Notes under the pieces: generated by a model | Told to the model about the DNA's origin: nothing | Database searches by the model: none | The model's input: the letters and a program-made list of their open reading frames with translations, nothing else | Program-made: the position numbers and the translations under genes | Shown: positions 15,401 through 24,423 of the stretch, piece by piece | Numbering within the stretch: position 1 is the first letter of the stretch | How the letters are laid out: the number at the start of each line of letters is the position of its first letter | Source of the DNA: Mucilaginibacter paludis DSM 18603 | GTDB taxonomy: Bacteria > Bacteroidota > Bacteroidia > Sphingobacteriales > Sphingobacteriaceae | Reading direction: 5' to 3' | DNA: 64,000 bases | Assembly (NCBI RefSeq): GCF_000166195.2 | Contig: NZ_CM001403.1 | Location: 7,180,877-7,244,876 of the forward strand

Positions 15401-17230
15401 ACCATAAATTGTAATACTTGTACCAAAGGTTCCGCTTGTTTTGTCTATAGAGGTAATGGTTGGCAGCAAGTGAAAGCCGGCCATCGTAACCGAGCCACCT
15501 GCTGCAGTTACAGTAATACTCCCTGAGCTAATATCGCCCACCGTAGCAGTAATTTGCGTTGGCGATATCACTTTATACACCCACGAATAGTTGTCTAGTA
15601 AAACGCGTGTAACATCGGTAAAGCCTGTTCCGGTAATAGTTACAGTTGCGCCTACAGGAGCGGCTATTGGAGATATGGATGTAATGGTAGGTGGCGGGAT
15701 ATAAGTAAAACCCGATTTACTAGCCCGGCTTTTTGCTGATTTTACCGTAACATTGCCAGATGCACCCGCCGCAATTACAGCCGATATATTAGTTGCGTTG
15801 TTAACTTTAAAAGATTTAGCCGGAACGCCGCCAAAGCTAACTTCCGTAATATTTTCAAAATTAGTCCCGTTTATTGAAATAGTTGTACCCGTAATTCCTG
15901 TTGTTGGCGTAAAGGAATCTATTTGTATGCTTTTGTTGATGTTGGTGATAGCTGTTGCTGTATCGGCATAGCCATTATTACTGCATATCAATTTAATGGT
16001 ATCGTTAGGGGCGTAAATATCAGCTGGATAGCTGCCGTTATAAGTGGTAGCTACAGGTTTACCATTTACCAACCAACTATAACTATAACCCGTACGTGAG
16101 TAGTTAAGTAATTTAATTTTACCAGTAGCTGCAAGGCCGGTGGTATCATATTTAAAAAGGGCTTTTGGAATTGGCGCGCCTCCACTGTTGGTACTGAGCT
16201 CCAAAAATCCATGGCCGCCGCCTGCCCAAATGGTTGAGCCGGATATTTGTATATCGTTGAAGCCATAACCTAAATATGAGTAATTGTTATCGCGTGGTAA
16301 GCGCTCCCAGATCTTACCGCTGTTAGTTGTTTTGTAAATCTGGAAAGTGCCATTCAAAGCGTAACCTGTGCTATCGTTAACAAATTGCATACGTGTAGCC
16401 TGAAAAGGGCTAATGAGGTTATCGTTTTGCTTTGCCCAGGTAATACCATTAGTGGTTATGTAAACAAAATTTTCTAAGTCTGTAGCCCAACCTTTTGTTT
16501 GAGAAAGAAAATAAACAGAGGTAATCTTGGTTGGCGGCAGTGTGAGCGTGGTCCAACTACCGCCGCCGTTTGTTGTACTATACAATGCCGTAGTGCCGTA
16601 GCTGCTGAAAGCATAAATCACATTATCGCTCAATGCCTGCAGCTTGGTGTAATGTGCACCTGCCAGAGTATTGCTCACCGTCCATGTCACGCCACCGTCA
16701 ACCGTTTTTAATATCCTATCTGCATCTGTAGCATAGCCTATCAATCCGTTGGAGGGGAAAATCATATCAGTTATCCAGGACCCGGGTATGACTGAAAACT
16801 GCGAATGGAAGACAAGTTTGAACGTATTGCCGGCATCGCTTGAGTATAAAATTGCCGGCACTAATCCATAGTCACCATAAACAATGATGTTGTTTTTATT
16901 GAAGGCTTTAATACCAGTAACTTCAAAGCCGAATGTTAAGTTGACTGTGTAATTGTTAAAGTTTACGTTGGTTAAATTTATTGGTTTTTGTATGATCGTA
17001 CGGCCGGTATCAGTTGTATATCCAACAGATTTAAGGAATGATACGTAACCTTCTGATGCCGTATATAAACTACCATTGTAGATATGGTTTTCGGCAGTTT
17101 CAACATGTATTTGCCTCAATTGCGCTGTAACTTGGTTATTGATACAAAAGAACAGCAACAAAACAACTTGAAGGAAGGTGATGATCTTCTGTCGGGCAGA
17201 TTTAGCCCCATTACGCTCTTTGTAGTTCAT
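12464..17230 (-). CDS. Giant T9SS-secreted protein with IPT/TIG and FG-GAP repeats
   Basis: Predicted cell-surface or secreted protein of about 1588 residues. The start is set at ATG 17230, in front of a signal sequence ending NNQVTAQ; the longest frame starts 16 codons earlier. In order it has: a YCF48/BNR-like propeller (~80-330), a PKD-like segment, tandem IPT/TIG Ig-like repeats (~425-680), FG-GAP/VCBS units with calcium-loop motifs DIDNNGSPD, DWNMDGKLD, DFDGDGKLD (~760-1110), two more TIG repeats (~1113-1263), an Ig-like and a SprB-like repeat, and a C-terminal type A sorting domain (~1504-1588) with PYPNPADKILYI and a final SIIKR. Adhesion or carbohydrate binding is likely; no enzyme domain is seen. 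Confidence 0.88.
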   Translation of the reverse strand: MNYKERNGAKSARQKIITFLQVVLLLFFCINNQVTAQLRQIHVETAENHIYNGSLYTASEGYVSFLKSVGYTTDTGRTIIQKPINLTNVNFNNYTVNLTFGFEVTGIKAFNKNNIIVYGDYGLVPAILYSSDAGNTFKLVFHSQFSVIPGSWITDMIFPSNGLIGYATDADRILKTVDGGVTWTVSNTLAGAHYTKLQALSDNVIYAFSSYGTTALYSTTNGGGSWTTLTLPPTKITSVYFLSQTKGWATDLENFVYITTNGITWAKQNDNLISPFQATRMQFVNDSTGYALNGTFQIYKTTNSGKIWERLPRDNNYSYLGYGFNDIQISGSTIWAGGGHGFLELSTNSGGAPIPKALFKYDTTGLAATGKIKLLNYSRTGYSYSWLVNGKPVATTYNGSYPADIYAPNDTIKLICSNNGYADTATAITNINKSIQIDSFTPTTGITGTTISINGTNFENITEVSFGGVPAKSFKVNNATNISAVIAAGASGNVTVKSAKSRASKSGFTYIPPPTITSISPIAAPVGATVTITGTGFTDVTRVLLDNYSWVYKVISPTQITATVGDISSGSITVTAAGGSVTMAGFHLLPTITSIDKTSGTFGTSITIYGNGLGEVNAVTLDGNPVRSFNRNAVGIYAIIGDGSAGNFTVSTPYGSSTYAGFTYYQTAKIKSFSPTSGPIGTMVTIKGSNFDKLPAGNIVFFGIERAVVSAATDSTLTVNVPLGANYKPINVIAHGTSCYSSIPFAVTFNNTTSLNAAYFSSKITLQTGMTQRAVLADIDNNGSPDIIVTTIGSAGTIARIMLNNSKPGNISLSTSIMQYGGGGSSSDYHLNGSLDVNTADWNMDGKLDLLLVGIFGGNAAVNVPSFSMFNNGYGYASYSSSLITSFGEANRQANYNVPNNIEVGDIDGDGKTDYLVGRPYFTFPNVLLADVDSDGKPDVLVKSASNLLVYRNISTRGNIVYDTPLTFDMGGLINEVFSGDFDNDGKLEIAVAMGASTAGTVKILKNTGTQGSINLAVIQNITTGGAPIAGCAADFDGDGKLDMAIINGSNISVFKNTASGLNVAFGAAIDIPQDSMTQVIAGDLDADSRPDLVCVSRYGGDGIIILNKLKNLAGITSFTPGEGFKGTTISLTGAGLTGTTAVTIGGTTVQSFVVNTDSTMTITAGSGVTGYINVIKPTSTLISLTPFIFTQPPVITSISNTTGITGSGLTLTGTNFTGATKVSFGGVDATTFQVVSPNTINATVGAGASGIISVTTPAGTGTLAGFVFLPVPIVTVVGSDVLLTGSYVTLSTPIVAGCTYQWKQNGTIIYGATSATFNAYYAGVYTVSVNYNNGISQTSAGVTINAIFTLPASNFRISSTSVTCKGSSNGAINISAAQNLGYTATITGKGLNSVIPFTTTTALNNLSAGTYNICVTVAGQPNYQQCFTVIVTEPKDLSAYSTINIGNNTVSLALSGGGIYNVQLNGVLHTTTDSVLTLSLKAGRNTLMITTDKPCQGIIDKTITASEDVLPYPNPADKILYINLGNQQVRTAKVAIYSAMGALVYKNQFDNPGNTVRLDVSTIPMTGVYTLILTTDNLQKTFSIIKR

Positions 17231-17618
17231 TTGATAACCCAATAAAGGCCTGTAAAATGTGGTTTGTATTCGATGCACAAGATGAACAGTTAATTGTGAA
17301 ATAGAAGTATAGGGTCTAAGTATTTTTTAAACCGAGCTAAATATAAAAATATTAGTTCGTAATTCAGTGTATAACTTACCTATGTAGTAGCTATTATTGT
17401 TGTTTTTTATTAATCGGATGATACAGTTTGTAACGCTAAAACACAAAAAGAAATTTATCGCAAAAATATTTTTTTATTGTGCGCCCAAAATAACTATGCT
17501 GTTAAACCTTTAAAATAAAGCCAAAAGCACTGTTTTGTAGAAGCCTCAAAAGCAAGAGCCCTATTGTCGGCATTTTGGACTTTCTTCTTAATTCGAAAAT
17601 GTAAACTGTTTCAAAATT
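17231..17618. other. AT-rich upstream region of the giant secreted gene
   Basis: About 390 bp without a gene. The only pattern found is a minus-strand TATTTTTG at 17461-17468, an exact TANNTTTG match, which would give the giant gene a leader of about 225 nt. No repeat or RNA structure was seen apart from the terminator that follows. Confidence 0.4.
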
Positions 17619-17653
17619 AAAAAGCCGGATAGCACTTAGCTATCCGGCTTTTT
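17619..17653. terminator. 15-bp hairpin terminator
   Basis: Arms 17619-17633 and 17639-17653 (GCCGGATAGC / GCTATCCGGC cores with A and T tails) pair perfectly over 15 bp around a 5-nt loop. It lies just downstream of the minus-strand gene ending at 17675, which it should terminate. Confidence 0.88.
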
Positions 17654-17674
17654 TAATTTAACAGGTATCGGTAA

Positions 17675-20600
17675 TTACCAGCCTGGTGCAAAGTTTAACC
17701 CGAACACAGGCAGGTTAACATCGGTGCGCTGGAATGGGATGGCAAAATAAGGTTCCAGTATAAATGCTCCAAATACGTTTATTCGTAAAGATATACCGGC
17801 GCTGGTTGCAGGTATATGACTATAAACCTTGCTCGATATCGGTAAACCCGTGGTTGGGTCGGTAGTGGTTACAGTTTTAACATATTCGGGGTTGCTGCCA
17901 AAGGTTACTTTATCTGTAGGGCTCCAGGCCAGGCCGGCATCAAAAAATAAGTTCAAATCAGTAAATAGTAATTTGGAGTTGATTACCGACAGTTTTTCGG
18001 GACCGGTGAAAGGTAGCCTCACCTCAAAATTAGCAACCGCTATGCGGTTACCAAACAGTTGATCGATACTGAAGTTATTAGTTGCTGTTTTGTTGCTGTT
18101 GTAAAAACTATTAGCCTCGTAACCCCTGATCAGGTATGGATAGCCAATGTATATCGGGTATAGCGAGTTAGTAGCTTCGTTGGATGCAAATCTGCCGTAG
18201 CCATACAACCTTGCCGCAAAGGTTACCGGTTTGGCACGGATGTACTTTCTCAGGTCGATGGATGGGGCTACGAAGCTGTAAGTTCCGAAATTGAACTCAC
18301 TGCCTATACGGTAACGGAAACCATCTAAGGGGGCAGCTATACCAAAGAATGAGTTATCACCCACCAGGCCAACATTTAAAGAATAAAGAACGTACGATCT
18401 TAAGTTATAGCCGGTAATTGAGCTCTCCTCGTCATTGGATACTTTTTTTTTATCGGTTCCGATGGCTGTATAATTATATTGATCGGCCTGGCCCGTGGTT
18501 TTAACCGTATCTATAGCATACAGTGTGCTATAACGATCAACCCTGAAATAGTTATAAGATACACCTGCGCCGAACTCAACTCGTGTAATTTTAGAGAGAG
18601 GGTAGGAGGTGAACAGGTTGGTGGCGTCCTGGAAATTGCGGATGATATCGGTATTTTGTGATAATACCGTTACGTTTTTACCGCCCACGTTTTCGGTAGG
18701 GGTAGTGTAGGTGCCGATACCAAACTGATAGGGAATATGCGAGATAGCCACACCAAAGTTCCAGCGGCTTTGCTGATTAATATAGGCAAACTGGCCGCCA
18801 AAATCATAAATCTCTCCGTTGATGGAGGCTGCCGCGAAAAGTTGATTACGGCCCAGTATATCACTAAATACGCCTTGTATGCCGCTTGCAAGGCCTGCTC
18901 CGTATTGCGAATTGACGCCGATACCAACGCCGCTGCTGGCCAGGTAGTCCATTTTAAATTGTGGCCTGTACTTGATGGTTTTGATCGAGTCGGTAGGTAT
19001 CTTTTGGTAGGCCAGATAATTGTTCAGGTTTGAGTTGATCAGATCGACACCAACCGCACGAAGCGGAGGCAGCATAGCCGCGTCAAAATTAATGTCCTGC
19101 GGGTTTACAACTACAGGCTTAAAATCAGATACTTTGGCGTTGTATAGCGCATATTTTTGCGCCCTGTAGTAGGAGTAAGCTATATCGTTGTTGTTGGAGA
19201 TACTCAGGGCCGGTGCATACTCGGTAATGCCGCTTATCCCTGTAAACAGATCTGTTAATTGTTCAACCTTACCATCGGCAAGGGTATAGCGGTATAGGTT
19301 ACGGAAACCATCGCGGTTTGATAAAAAGTAGATCTGTTGATCGTCTGATGAAAACTGTGGGTTCAGGTTATTGGCGCCGTTAAAAACATCAATATCTTTT
19401 ACCAACCCGGTGGCAACGTCCATTACAGCCAGGTTAAAGGTAATGGTTTGCGATAGGGATTTGTCATAAGTCGTCCTGTCGCTTGCAAAAACTATCTTTT
19501 TACCATCGTGCGAGAAGCTCGGTTGATAATCTGAATATTTATCGTTGGTAAGCTGTGTTAGTTTTTTTGTGCCTAAGTTGTACATGTACAAATCGCTTTC
19601 GCCTTCAGACATGCCCGAGAATACGATGTCCTGTCCGTTAGGCGACCAGGATACATAACTGAATTGTTCTGCTTTGCCCATCGCTATTTCATCCAGCGTT
19701 TTGCCGGTAGCAATGTCTACTATAACCAGTTTATTGCGCCCTCTGCTAAAAACGCTGAAAGCGAAACGCTTGCTATCCGGCGCCCAGGCCCCGGCAGATT
19801 CTATAAAGTTAAACTCGTCGATATGGGTATTGGATATCTTACTGGTTAACTTTTTAATCACTTTGCCCGTATGTGCATCCGCCAGGTAAAGATCAATGGT
19901 GAACAGGTTTTTTTCGGATAAAAAAGTGAGATACTTACCATCCGGACTGATGGCCGGCGCTACATTCATCTCGCCCGAGTTATGGAAGTCGATTAGTTTT
20001 TTACCAACCGGTATTTGCGAGGTATCTTTTAAATAGGGCTTGTAGGTTGTTTGTATGGAGTTTTTCCAAAGGCTGGATAAGGTGCGCTCATCATAACCAA
20101 AAGTTTTCCTGATACCGTAATCCAAACCAAAGCGGGCCACATTTTTAAAGAACGGAACAATGATGGTATCCCCATAAGTTGAGCCGATGTACGACCAGAA
20201 AGCCTCGCCGTAACGGTATGGGAAATACTTATTGGTTTCGGTAAGGGCCTTTATACTGGGTATATCCTTATTGAGATAGGCATCGCGCATCCACATGGCC
20301 GTATAAGCATCCTTTTTTCCTAAAGACAGGTATTCGGCCATACCCTCAATCATCCACAACGGCAAATTATTGATCTCGGCAAAATTGGTACTGTCATTAT
20401 CCAGCAAAGAATGGTATTGAAACGCGTGCACCAGCTCGTGGCCTATAACGTGCCTGGTGGTTTGGTTAGTTTCCATAAAAGGCATCACCACGCGGTTTTT
20501 TAAACCTTCGGTAACACCGCCGGTACCCACGCTTATTTCGCCGTCAATAGCAGTTGTTTGCTGGAAGTCGGGGTGGTCTGCATAAATAATAACCGGGTTG

Positions 20601-20878
20601 GGTTTTTTAAATGTATCCCTGAAAACCTGTTGGTGCAATGTATACCATAACTCGCTCTCCTGGGCAAAGCGCTTAATCAGGCTATCGTTTTTAATGTAGT
20701 AGTAAATTTCAAAGTGCGGGGTTTTATAAACCTTAAAGTCGAGGTTTTTGTACCTCACTTTGTTTTGCCCAAAGCCTTGGGCAGCCGCGTTATCAGGCGT
20801 TAAAATTACACCTGTGATAAAAAACAGGAACAAAAATACAGACAAAAAAATACGCGGAAACGGGTAGCGTTTATTCAT
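17675..20878 (-). CDS. Outer-membrane protein: gluzincin peptidase, TolB propeller and beta-barrel
   Basis: A 1067-residue three-part protein. After a signal peptide (to about residue 34), residues 45-300 form a peptidase MA-like zinc metallopeptidase: H147-E148-L-V-H151 plus the third ligand in E178-G-M-A-E182. Residues ~310-600 hold WD40-like TolB (PD40) repeats, for example APAISPDGKYLTFLSE, SWSPNGQDIVFSG and SFSHDGKKIVFASD. Residues ~640-1067 are a beta-barrel ending in Trp, similar to Omp85/surface antigen barrels. The function is unknown; surface proteolysis or envelope assembly are guesses. It lies 78 nt after the PBP1A gene. Its C terminus has a near-identical remnant at 11561. Confidence 0.85.
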   Translation of the reverse strand: MNKRYPFPRIFLSVFLFLFFITGVILTPDNAAAQGFGQNKVRYKNLDFKVYKTPHFEIYYYIKNDSLIKRFAQESELWYTLHQQVFRDTFKKPNPVIIYADHPDFQQTTAIDGEISVGTGGVTEGLKNRVVMPFMETNQTTRHVIGHELVHAFQYHSLLDNDSTNFAEINNLPLWMIEGMAEYLSLGKKDAYTAMWMRDAYLNKDIPSIKALTETNKYFPYRYGEAFWSYIGSTYGDTIIVPFFKNVARFGLDYGIRKTFGYDERTLSSLWKNSIQTTYKPYLKDTSQIPVGKKLIDFHNSGEMNVAPAISPDGKYLTFLSEKNLFTIDLYLADAHTGKVIKKLTSKISNTHIDEFNFIESAGAWAPDSKRFAFSVFSRGRNKLVIVDIATGKTLDEIAMGKAEQFSYVSWSPNGQDIVFSGMSEGESDLYMYNLGTKKLTQLTNDKYSDYQPSFSHDGKKIVFASDRTTYDKSLSQTITFNLAVMDVATGLVKDIDVFNGANNLNPQFSSDDQQIYFLSNRDGFRNLYRYTLADGKVEQLTDLFTGISGITEYAPALSISNNNDIAYSYYRAQKYALYNAKVSDFKPVVVNPQDINFDAAMLPPLRAVGVDLINSNLNNYLAYQKIPTDSIKTIKYRPQFKMDYLASSGVGIGVNSQYGAGLASGIQGVFSDILGRNQLFAAASINGEIYDFGGQFAYINQQSRWNFGVAISHIPYQFGIGTYTTPTENVGGKNVTVLSQNTDIIRNFQDATNLFTSYPLSKITRVEFGAGVSYNYFRVDRYSTLYAIDTVKTTGQADQYNYTAIGTDKKKVSNDEESSITGYNLRSYVLYSLNVGLVGDNSFFGIAAPLDGFRYRIGSEFNFGTYSFVAPSIDLRKYIRAKPVTFAARLYGYGRFASNEATNSLYPIYIGYPYLIRGYEANSFYNSNKTATNNFSIDQLFGNRIAVANFEVRLPFTGPEKLSVINSKLLFTDLNLFFDAGLAWSPTDKVTFGSNPEYVKTVTTTDPTTGLPISSKVYSHIPATSAGISLRINVFGAFILEPYFAIPFQRTDVNLPVFGLNFAPGW

Positions 20879-20956
20879 AGACGGTATGATTTAAAGTCGG
20901 GAATGATGATTGTTTTTTACGTAAAATTAAACTTTTATCATTAACGGCCAAGTTTA

Positions 20957-23284
20957 TCATTTATTTGCGGTGGATTGATTTTCTTTTTCTTTCGGAATAT
21001 TGTCGTCAACAGGCAAAGGCACTGTTAATGAGGTATCAACCGAAAGACTGTCGGTAGCCGAAGTATCAGCTTTGATGTGTGGTGTAGGGCAATCGTAAGT
21101 CCGGTTTATCTTAACCCAGGGCTTAGGGAAGGCGCCATAAGTATAGCCCGATTTTGGGTCGGCATAAACCTTCTCCATAAAGCGGCCAAAAATAGGCAAT
21201 GCAGTGTGCGATCCTTCGCCAGATTCGGATGTGGTAAAGTGCACACTACGGTCGTCCGCACCAACCCAAACACCAGTAACCAAATCTTTGGTGATACCCA
21301 TATACCAGCCATCTACATAGTCGGATGATGTGCCTGTTTTGCCGCCTATCTGGTTGCCTTTTTTCCACAAACCGTCATACTCCCACAAGGCTTGTGATGT
21401 GCCTCCGGGTTCTTCCATGCCCCCTCTAAACATATAGAGCATCAGCCACGCCACTTCTTCACTGATTACCCTTTCGGTTTTCAAAGTAAACTCCTGCAAA
21501 ACGTTACCTGCCTGGTCGGTTATTTTGGTAACCAGCAAGGGGTTTATTTTTTCACCCTTGTTTAAAAAGGTGCTATAGGCGCGTACCATTTCGTAAACGG
21601 AAACATCGTTGGTGCCTAACGATACCGATGGTACCGATTCTAAATGGCTTTCTATTCCGCATTTGTGGGCGTACTCAACAACTTTGTCCCAGCCTACCTT
21701 TTCGGTAAGTTGCGCGGTGATGGAGTTAACCGATTTACCCATGGCCCAGCGCAACGACATTTCCTGGTACGAGAAGCTAAAGTTCGCGTTTTTAGGTTCC
21801 CAAACTTCCTCTTTACCTTTATCGGTAAATTTAATAGACACCGGTTTATCGGTAAATTTATCGCAAGGGGTAAAGCCGTTGTCCAGCGCGGTTAAATAAG
21901 CAAAGGGCTTAAAGGTTGATCCAGCCTGGCGTTTGGACTGGTTTACGTGGTCATAATTAAAATATTTATGATCGATGCCACCCACCCAAACTTTAATTTT
22001 GCCGCTTGTAGGCTCAATGGTCATCATGCCGGTATTTAAAATGCGGGCGTAGTAGTTAATCGAGTCCAGCGTTGAAAAAGTTGTATCGCGTTCGCCATGC
22101 CAGCTAAATACCCGCATCTTTTTAGGCCTGCTAAAAAAATGCCTGATGGAATCCATATTTCCGGCATATTTTTTATCAACCAATTTGTAAATAGGTAGTT
22201 TTTGCGCCGTTTTAATAGCGTAATCTTGAATTTCATTTCCGTCAGGATCGCGCCAGGGGTTTTTCTTTCCCCACAGGTTATCAAAACGCTTTTGCAGCAT
22301 CTTCATTTTTTCGGCTACGGCTTCTTCTGCGTATTGTTGTAAATGCGAATCAATGGTGGTATAAATCTTTAAACCATCCTCGTAAAGGTCCATATCGTTA
22401 TCTGTACACCATTTGGCCAGCCATTTTTCTACCGCCCTGCGGATGTATGAGTCGCCCTGCGATTCATCTTCAACGTAACTCAAATTCAAGTTGAGCGGAG
22501 CTGCAATATCATCCTTTAAAGCGGCTTGTGTAATATAATTATACTTAGCCATTTGTTTAAGCACGGTATTACGGCGCTCTAAAGCTTTGTCGGGGTTGCG
22601 GATGGGGTTATAGGTAGATGTAGCCTTGAGCATACCTATCAGCATAGCAGCCTCGTCGGTATTCACAGCGTCGGGGTTTTTATTAAAGTACTTTTTAGAT
22701 GCCGTTTTAATACCGAATGAGTTATTGCCAAACGGTACGGTATTAAGATACAGTGTAAGTATTTGTTGCTTGGTATAAACGTGCTCAATTTTATAAGCCG
22801 TTATCCATTCCTTGCACTTAAAAACAATGGTACGGAATACGGGTATTCGTTTGATTAATCCCTGCGACTTTTTTTTGCGGGTTTCAAACAAATTTTTAGC
22901 CAATTGTTGTGTTATGGTGCTTCCGCCACGTCTGTCGCCTTGCGCTGTGGAGCGTATGCTGCTGAAAAACGAAAAGAAGTCAACCCCGCCATGTTTAAAA
23001 AAGCGGGCATCTTCCGTAGCTACCAGGGCGTTGATCAGGTTGGGAGATATTTGTTTGAATTCAACCGGCGAACGGTTTTCGCGATAATAACGGCCGAGCA
23101 ATTTACCATCGGCTGAGTAAACCTCTGACGAAAGCGACATAATGGGGTTCTTAATATCCTCCATATCAGGGGAATAACCAAAAAGCCACAAGAAATTAAG
23201 CTCTATAGCACAAAAAAAGATGATGATGAAATAAATAGAGATAACAATATAACGTAGGAAACGGTTTTTTATACGTTTGAACAT
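20957..23284 (-). CDS. Class A penicillin-binding protein (PBP1A-like)
   Basis: Bifunctional peptidoglycan glycosyltransferase/transpeptidase of 775 residues. One N-terminal membrane segment (~12-36) is followed by the GT51 domain, with EDARFFKHGGVD (~92-103) containing the catalytic Glu and GGSTITQQLAKN (~120-131). The transpeptidase domain has S456-T-F-K459 as the SxxK acyl-enzyme site, S-V-N in KSVNSITAQ, and the KTGTS box (~650). The C-terminal ~50 residues are a Ser/Thr/Asp-rich tail. It acts in the periplasm in cell-wall synthesis. It is divergent from PPK2 and followed by the peptidase/TolB/barrel gene. Confidence 0.95.
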   Translation of the reverse strand: MFKRIKNRFLRYIVISIYFIIIFFCAIELNFLWLFGYSPDMEDIKNPIMSLSSEVYSADGKLLGRYYRENRSPVEFKQISPNLINALVATEDARFFKHGGVDFFSFFSSIRSTAQGDRRGGSTITQQLAKNLFETRKKKSQGLIKRIPVFRTIVFKCKEWITAYKIEHVYTKQQILTLYLNTVPFGNNSFGIKTASKKYFNKNPDAVNTDEAAMLIGMLKATSTYNPIRNPDKALERRNTVLKQMAKYNYITQAALKDDIAAPLNLNLSYVEDESQGDSYIRRAVEKWLAKWCTDNDMDLYEDGLKIYTTIDSHLQQYAEEAVAEKMKMLQKRFDNLWGKKNPWRDPDGNEIQDYAIKTAQKLPIYKLVDKKYAGNMDSIRHFFSRPKKMRVFSWHGERDTTFSTLDSINYYARILNTGMMTIEPTSGKIKVWVGGIDHKYFNYDHVNQSKRQAGSTFKPFAYLTALDNGFTPCDKFTDKPVSIKFTDKGKEEVWEPKNANFSFSYQEMSLRWAMGKSVNSITAQLTEKVGWDKVVEYAHKCGIESHLESVPSVSLGTNDVSVYEMVRAYSTFLNKGEKINPLLVTKITDQAGNVLQEFTLKTERVISEEVAWLMLYMFRGGMEEPGGTSQALWEYDGLWKKGNQIGGKTGTSSDYVDGWYMGITKDLVTGVWVGADDRSVHFTTSESGEGSHTALPIFGRFMEKVYADPKSGYTYGAFPKPWVKINRTYDCPTPHIKADTSATDSLSVDTSLTVPLPVDDNIPKEKENQSTANK

Positions 23285-23328
23285 TGGGTAAAGATGTAAA
23301 ATAATGATTCTAATTCATAGCTGAACAG

Positions 23329-23336
23329 CAAATATA
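23329..23336 (-). promoter_or_regulatory. Candidate -7 box of the PBP1A gene
   Basis: The minus strand reads TATATTTG, an exact TANNTTTG match, 45 nt upstream of the PBP start codon. The plus strand of the same 111-bp gap carries TTTG (23348-23351), 16 nt, then TTAATTTG (23368-23375), a weaker candidate for the divergent PPK2 gene. Confidence 0.5.
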
Positions 23337-23395
23337 AACAACGTTAGTTTGTAGTATAAATTTTAGGTTAATTTGTCACAAATCTATTTCTTAAG

Positions 23396-24274
23396 ATGGA
23401 AAATATCATTAAAAAGTTCAAAATTTCTTCTGGCGACAAGTTTGAGTTGAAAAATCATCCCACAGATTATGCCGCCAATTATAAAAAGGAAGATGCCGAG
23501 GCGGTGCTGGCAGGGATTATAAGCCAGATAACTACCTTGCAAACCGAACTTTATGCCGAGAATAAACATGCCTTATTGATTATTTTCCAGGCGATGGATG
23601 CAGCTGGTAAAGATAGCGCCATAGCGCATACTATGTCTGGCTTAAACCCGCAGGGTTGCCAGGTTTACAGTTTTAAACAACCATCGGAGGAGGAATTAGA
23701 TCATGATTTTTTGTGGAGACATTATGAAGCCTTGCCCGAACGTGGCCGGATAGGGATTCATAACCGGTCGCACTATGAAAATGTGCTGGTTTGTAAGGTG
23801 CATCCCGAAATTGTATTATCACAGCGCATCCCCGGTGTGGATAGCTTGCAGCAAATTGATGATACCTTTTGGAAAAACAGGTATGAGAGCATCCGTGGGG
23901 TTGAGAAACATTTAAGCGTTAACGGCACTACCGTAATCAAGTTTTTTTTAAATGTATCGAAGGATGAACAAAGAGATCGGTTTTTAAAACGCATTGACGA
24001 TCCGGAGAAGAACTGGAAATTTTCGTCGGCCGATATTGAGGAGCGGAAGTATTGGGATGATTATATGAATGCCTACCAGAAAGCGATCAACGAAACCGCT
24101 ACCAACGAAGCGCCTTGGTTTGTTATCCCCGCGGATAAAAAATGGTTCACGCGCATAGCCATCTCAACTATTATGCTGGAGGTGCTAAAGGATATGAAAC
24201 TGAAGTATCCGGTTCTGGATAAAAAGGAAAAAGAAAAGCTGGACGAGGCCGCTAAGTTGCTTAAAAAGGAATGA
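23396..24274 (+). CDS. ppk2: Polyphosphate:nucleotide phosphotransferase, PPK2 family
   Basis: Transfers phosphate between polyphosphate and nucleoside mono- or diphosphates. The 292-residue protein has a P-loop fold: Walker A FQAMDAAGKDS (about 64-74), lid-region residues around RIGIHNRSHYENVLVCKVHPE (Walker B region, ~118-138), and the PEKNWKFSSADIEERKYWDDY segment (~203-223). The N-R-S-x-Y-E form with V-H-P-E resembles class III members, which can phosphorylate both AMP and ADP; this class call is an inference. With ppk1-ppx at 2.7 kb, the window has three polyphosphate enzymes. Confidence 0.93.
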   Translation: MENIIKKFKISSGDKFELKNHPTDYAANYKKEDAEAVLAGIISQITTLQTELYAENKHALLIIFQAMDAAGKDSAIAHTMSGLNPQGCQVYSFKQPSEEELDHDFLWRHYEALPERGRIGIHNRSHYENVLVCKVHPEIVLSQRIPGVDSLQQIDDTFWKNRYESIRGVEKHLSVNGTTVIKFFLNVSKDEQRDRFLKRIDDPEKNWKFSSADIEERKYWDDYMNAYQKAINETATNEAPWFVIPADKKWFTRIAISTIMLEVLKDMKLKYPVLDKKEKEKLDEAAKLLKKE

Positions 24275-24290
24275 GAATCTTCAACGATGG

Positions 24291-24373
24291 CATCCCGGTA
24301 AGGAAGAGGGATTTTTTCTTTCGACAGGCCTGCAGTTTACTTTAAGCTCGCAGAAGATTCCTCTTCGTACCTC
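24291..24373. repeat. Partial copy of a dispersed repeat next to IS110
   Basis: About 83 bp related to the 127-bp tandem units at 25683-25935. The shared parts are CATCCCG, GGGA-CTTTTT, and the 3' end GCAGAAGATTCCTCTTCG followed by TACCTCATCGT. It ends just before the presumed IS110 end. Confidence 0.7.
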
Positions 24374-24423
24374 ATCGTATTCTAGGTTTCGAACAATTCC
24401 AAATTTAATTTAAAAAAGATATT

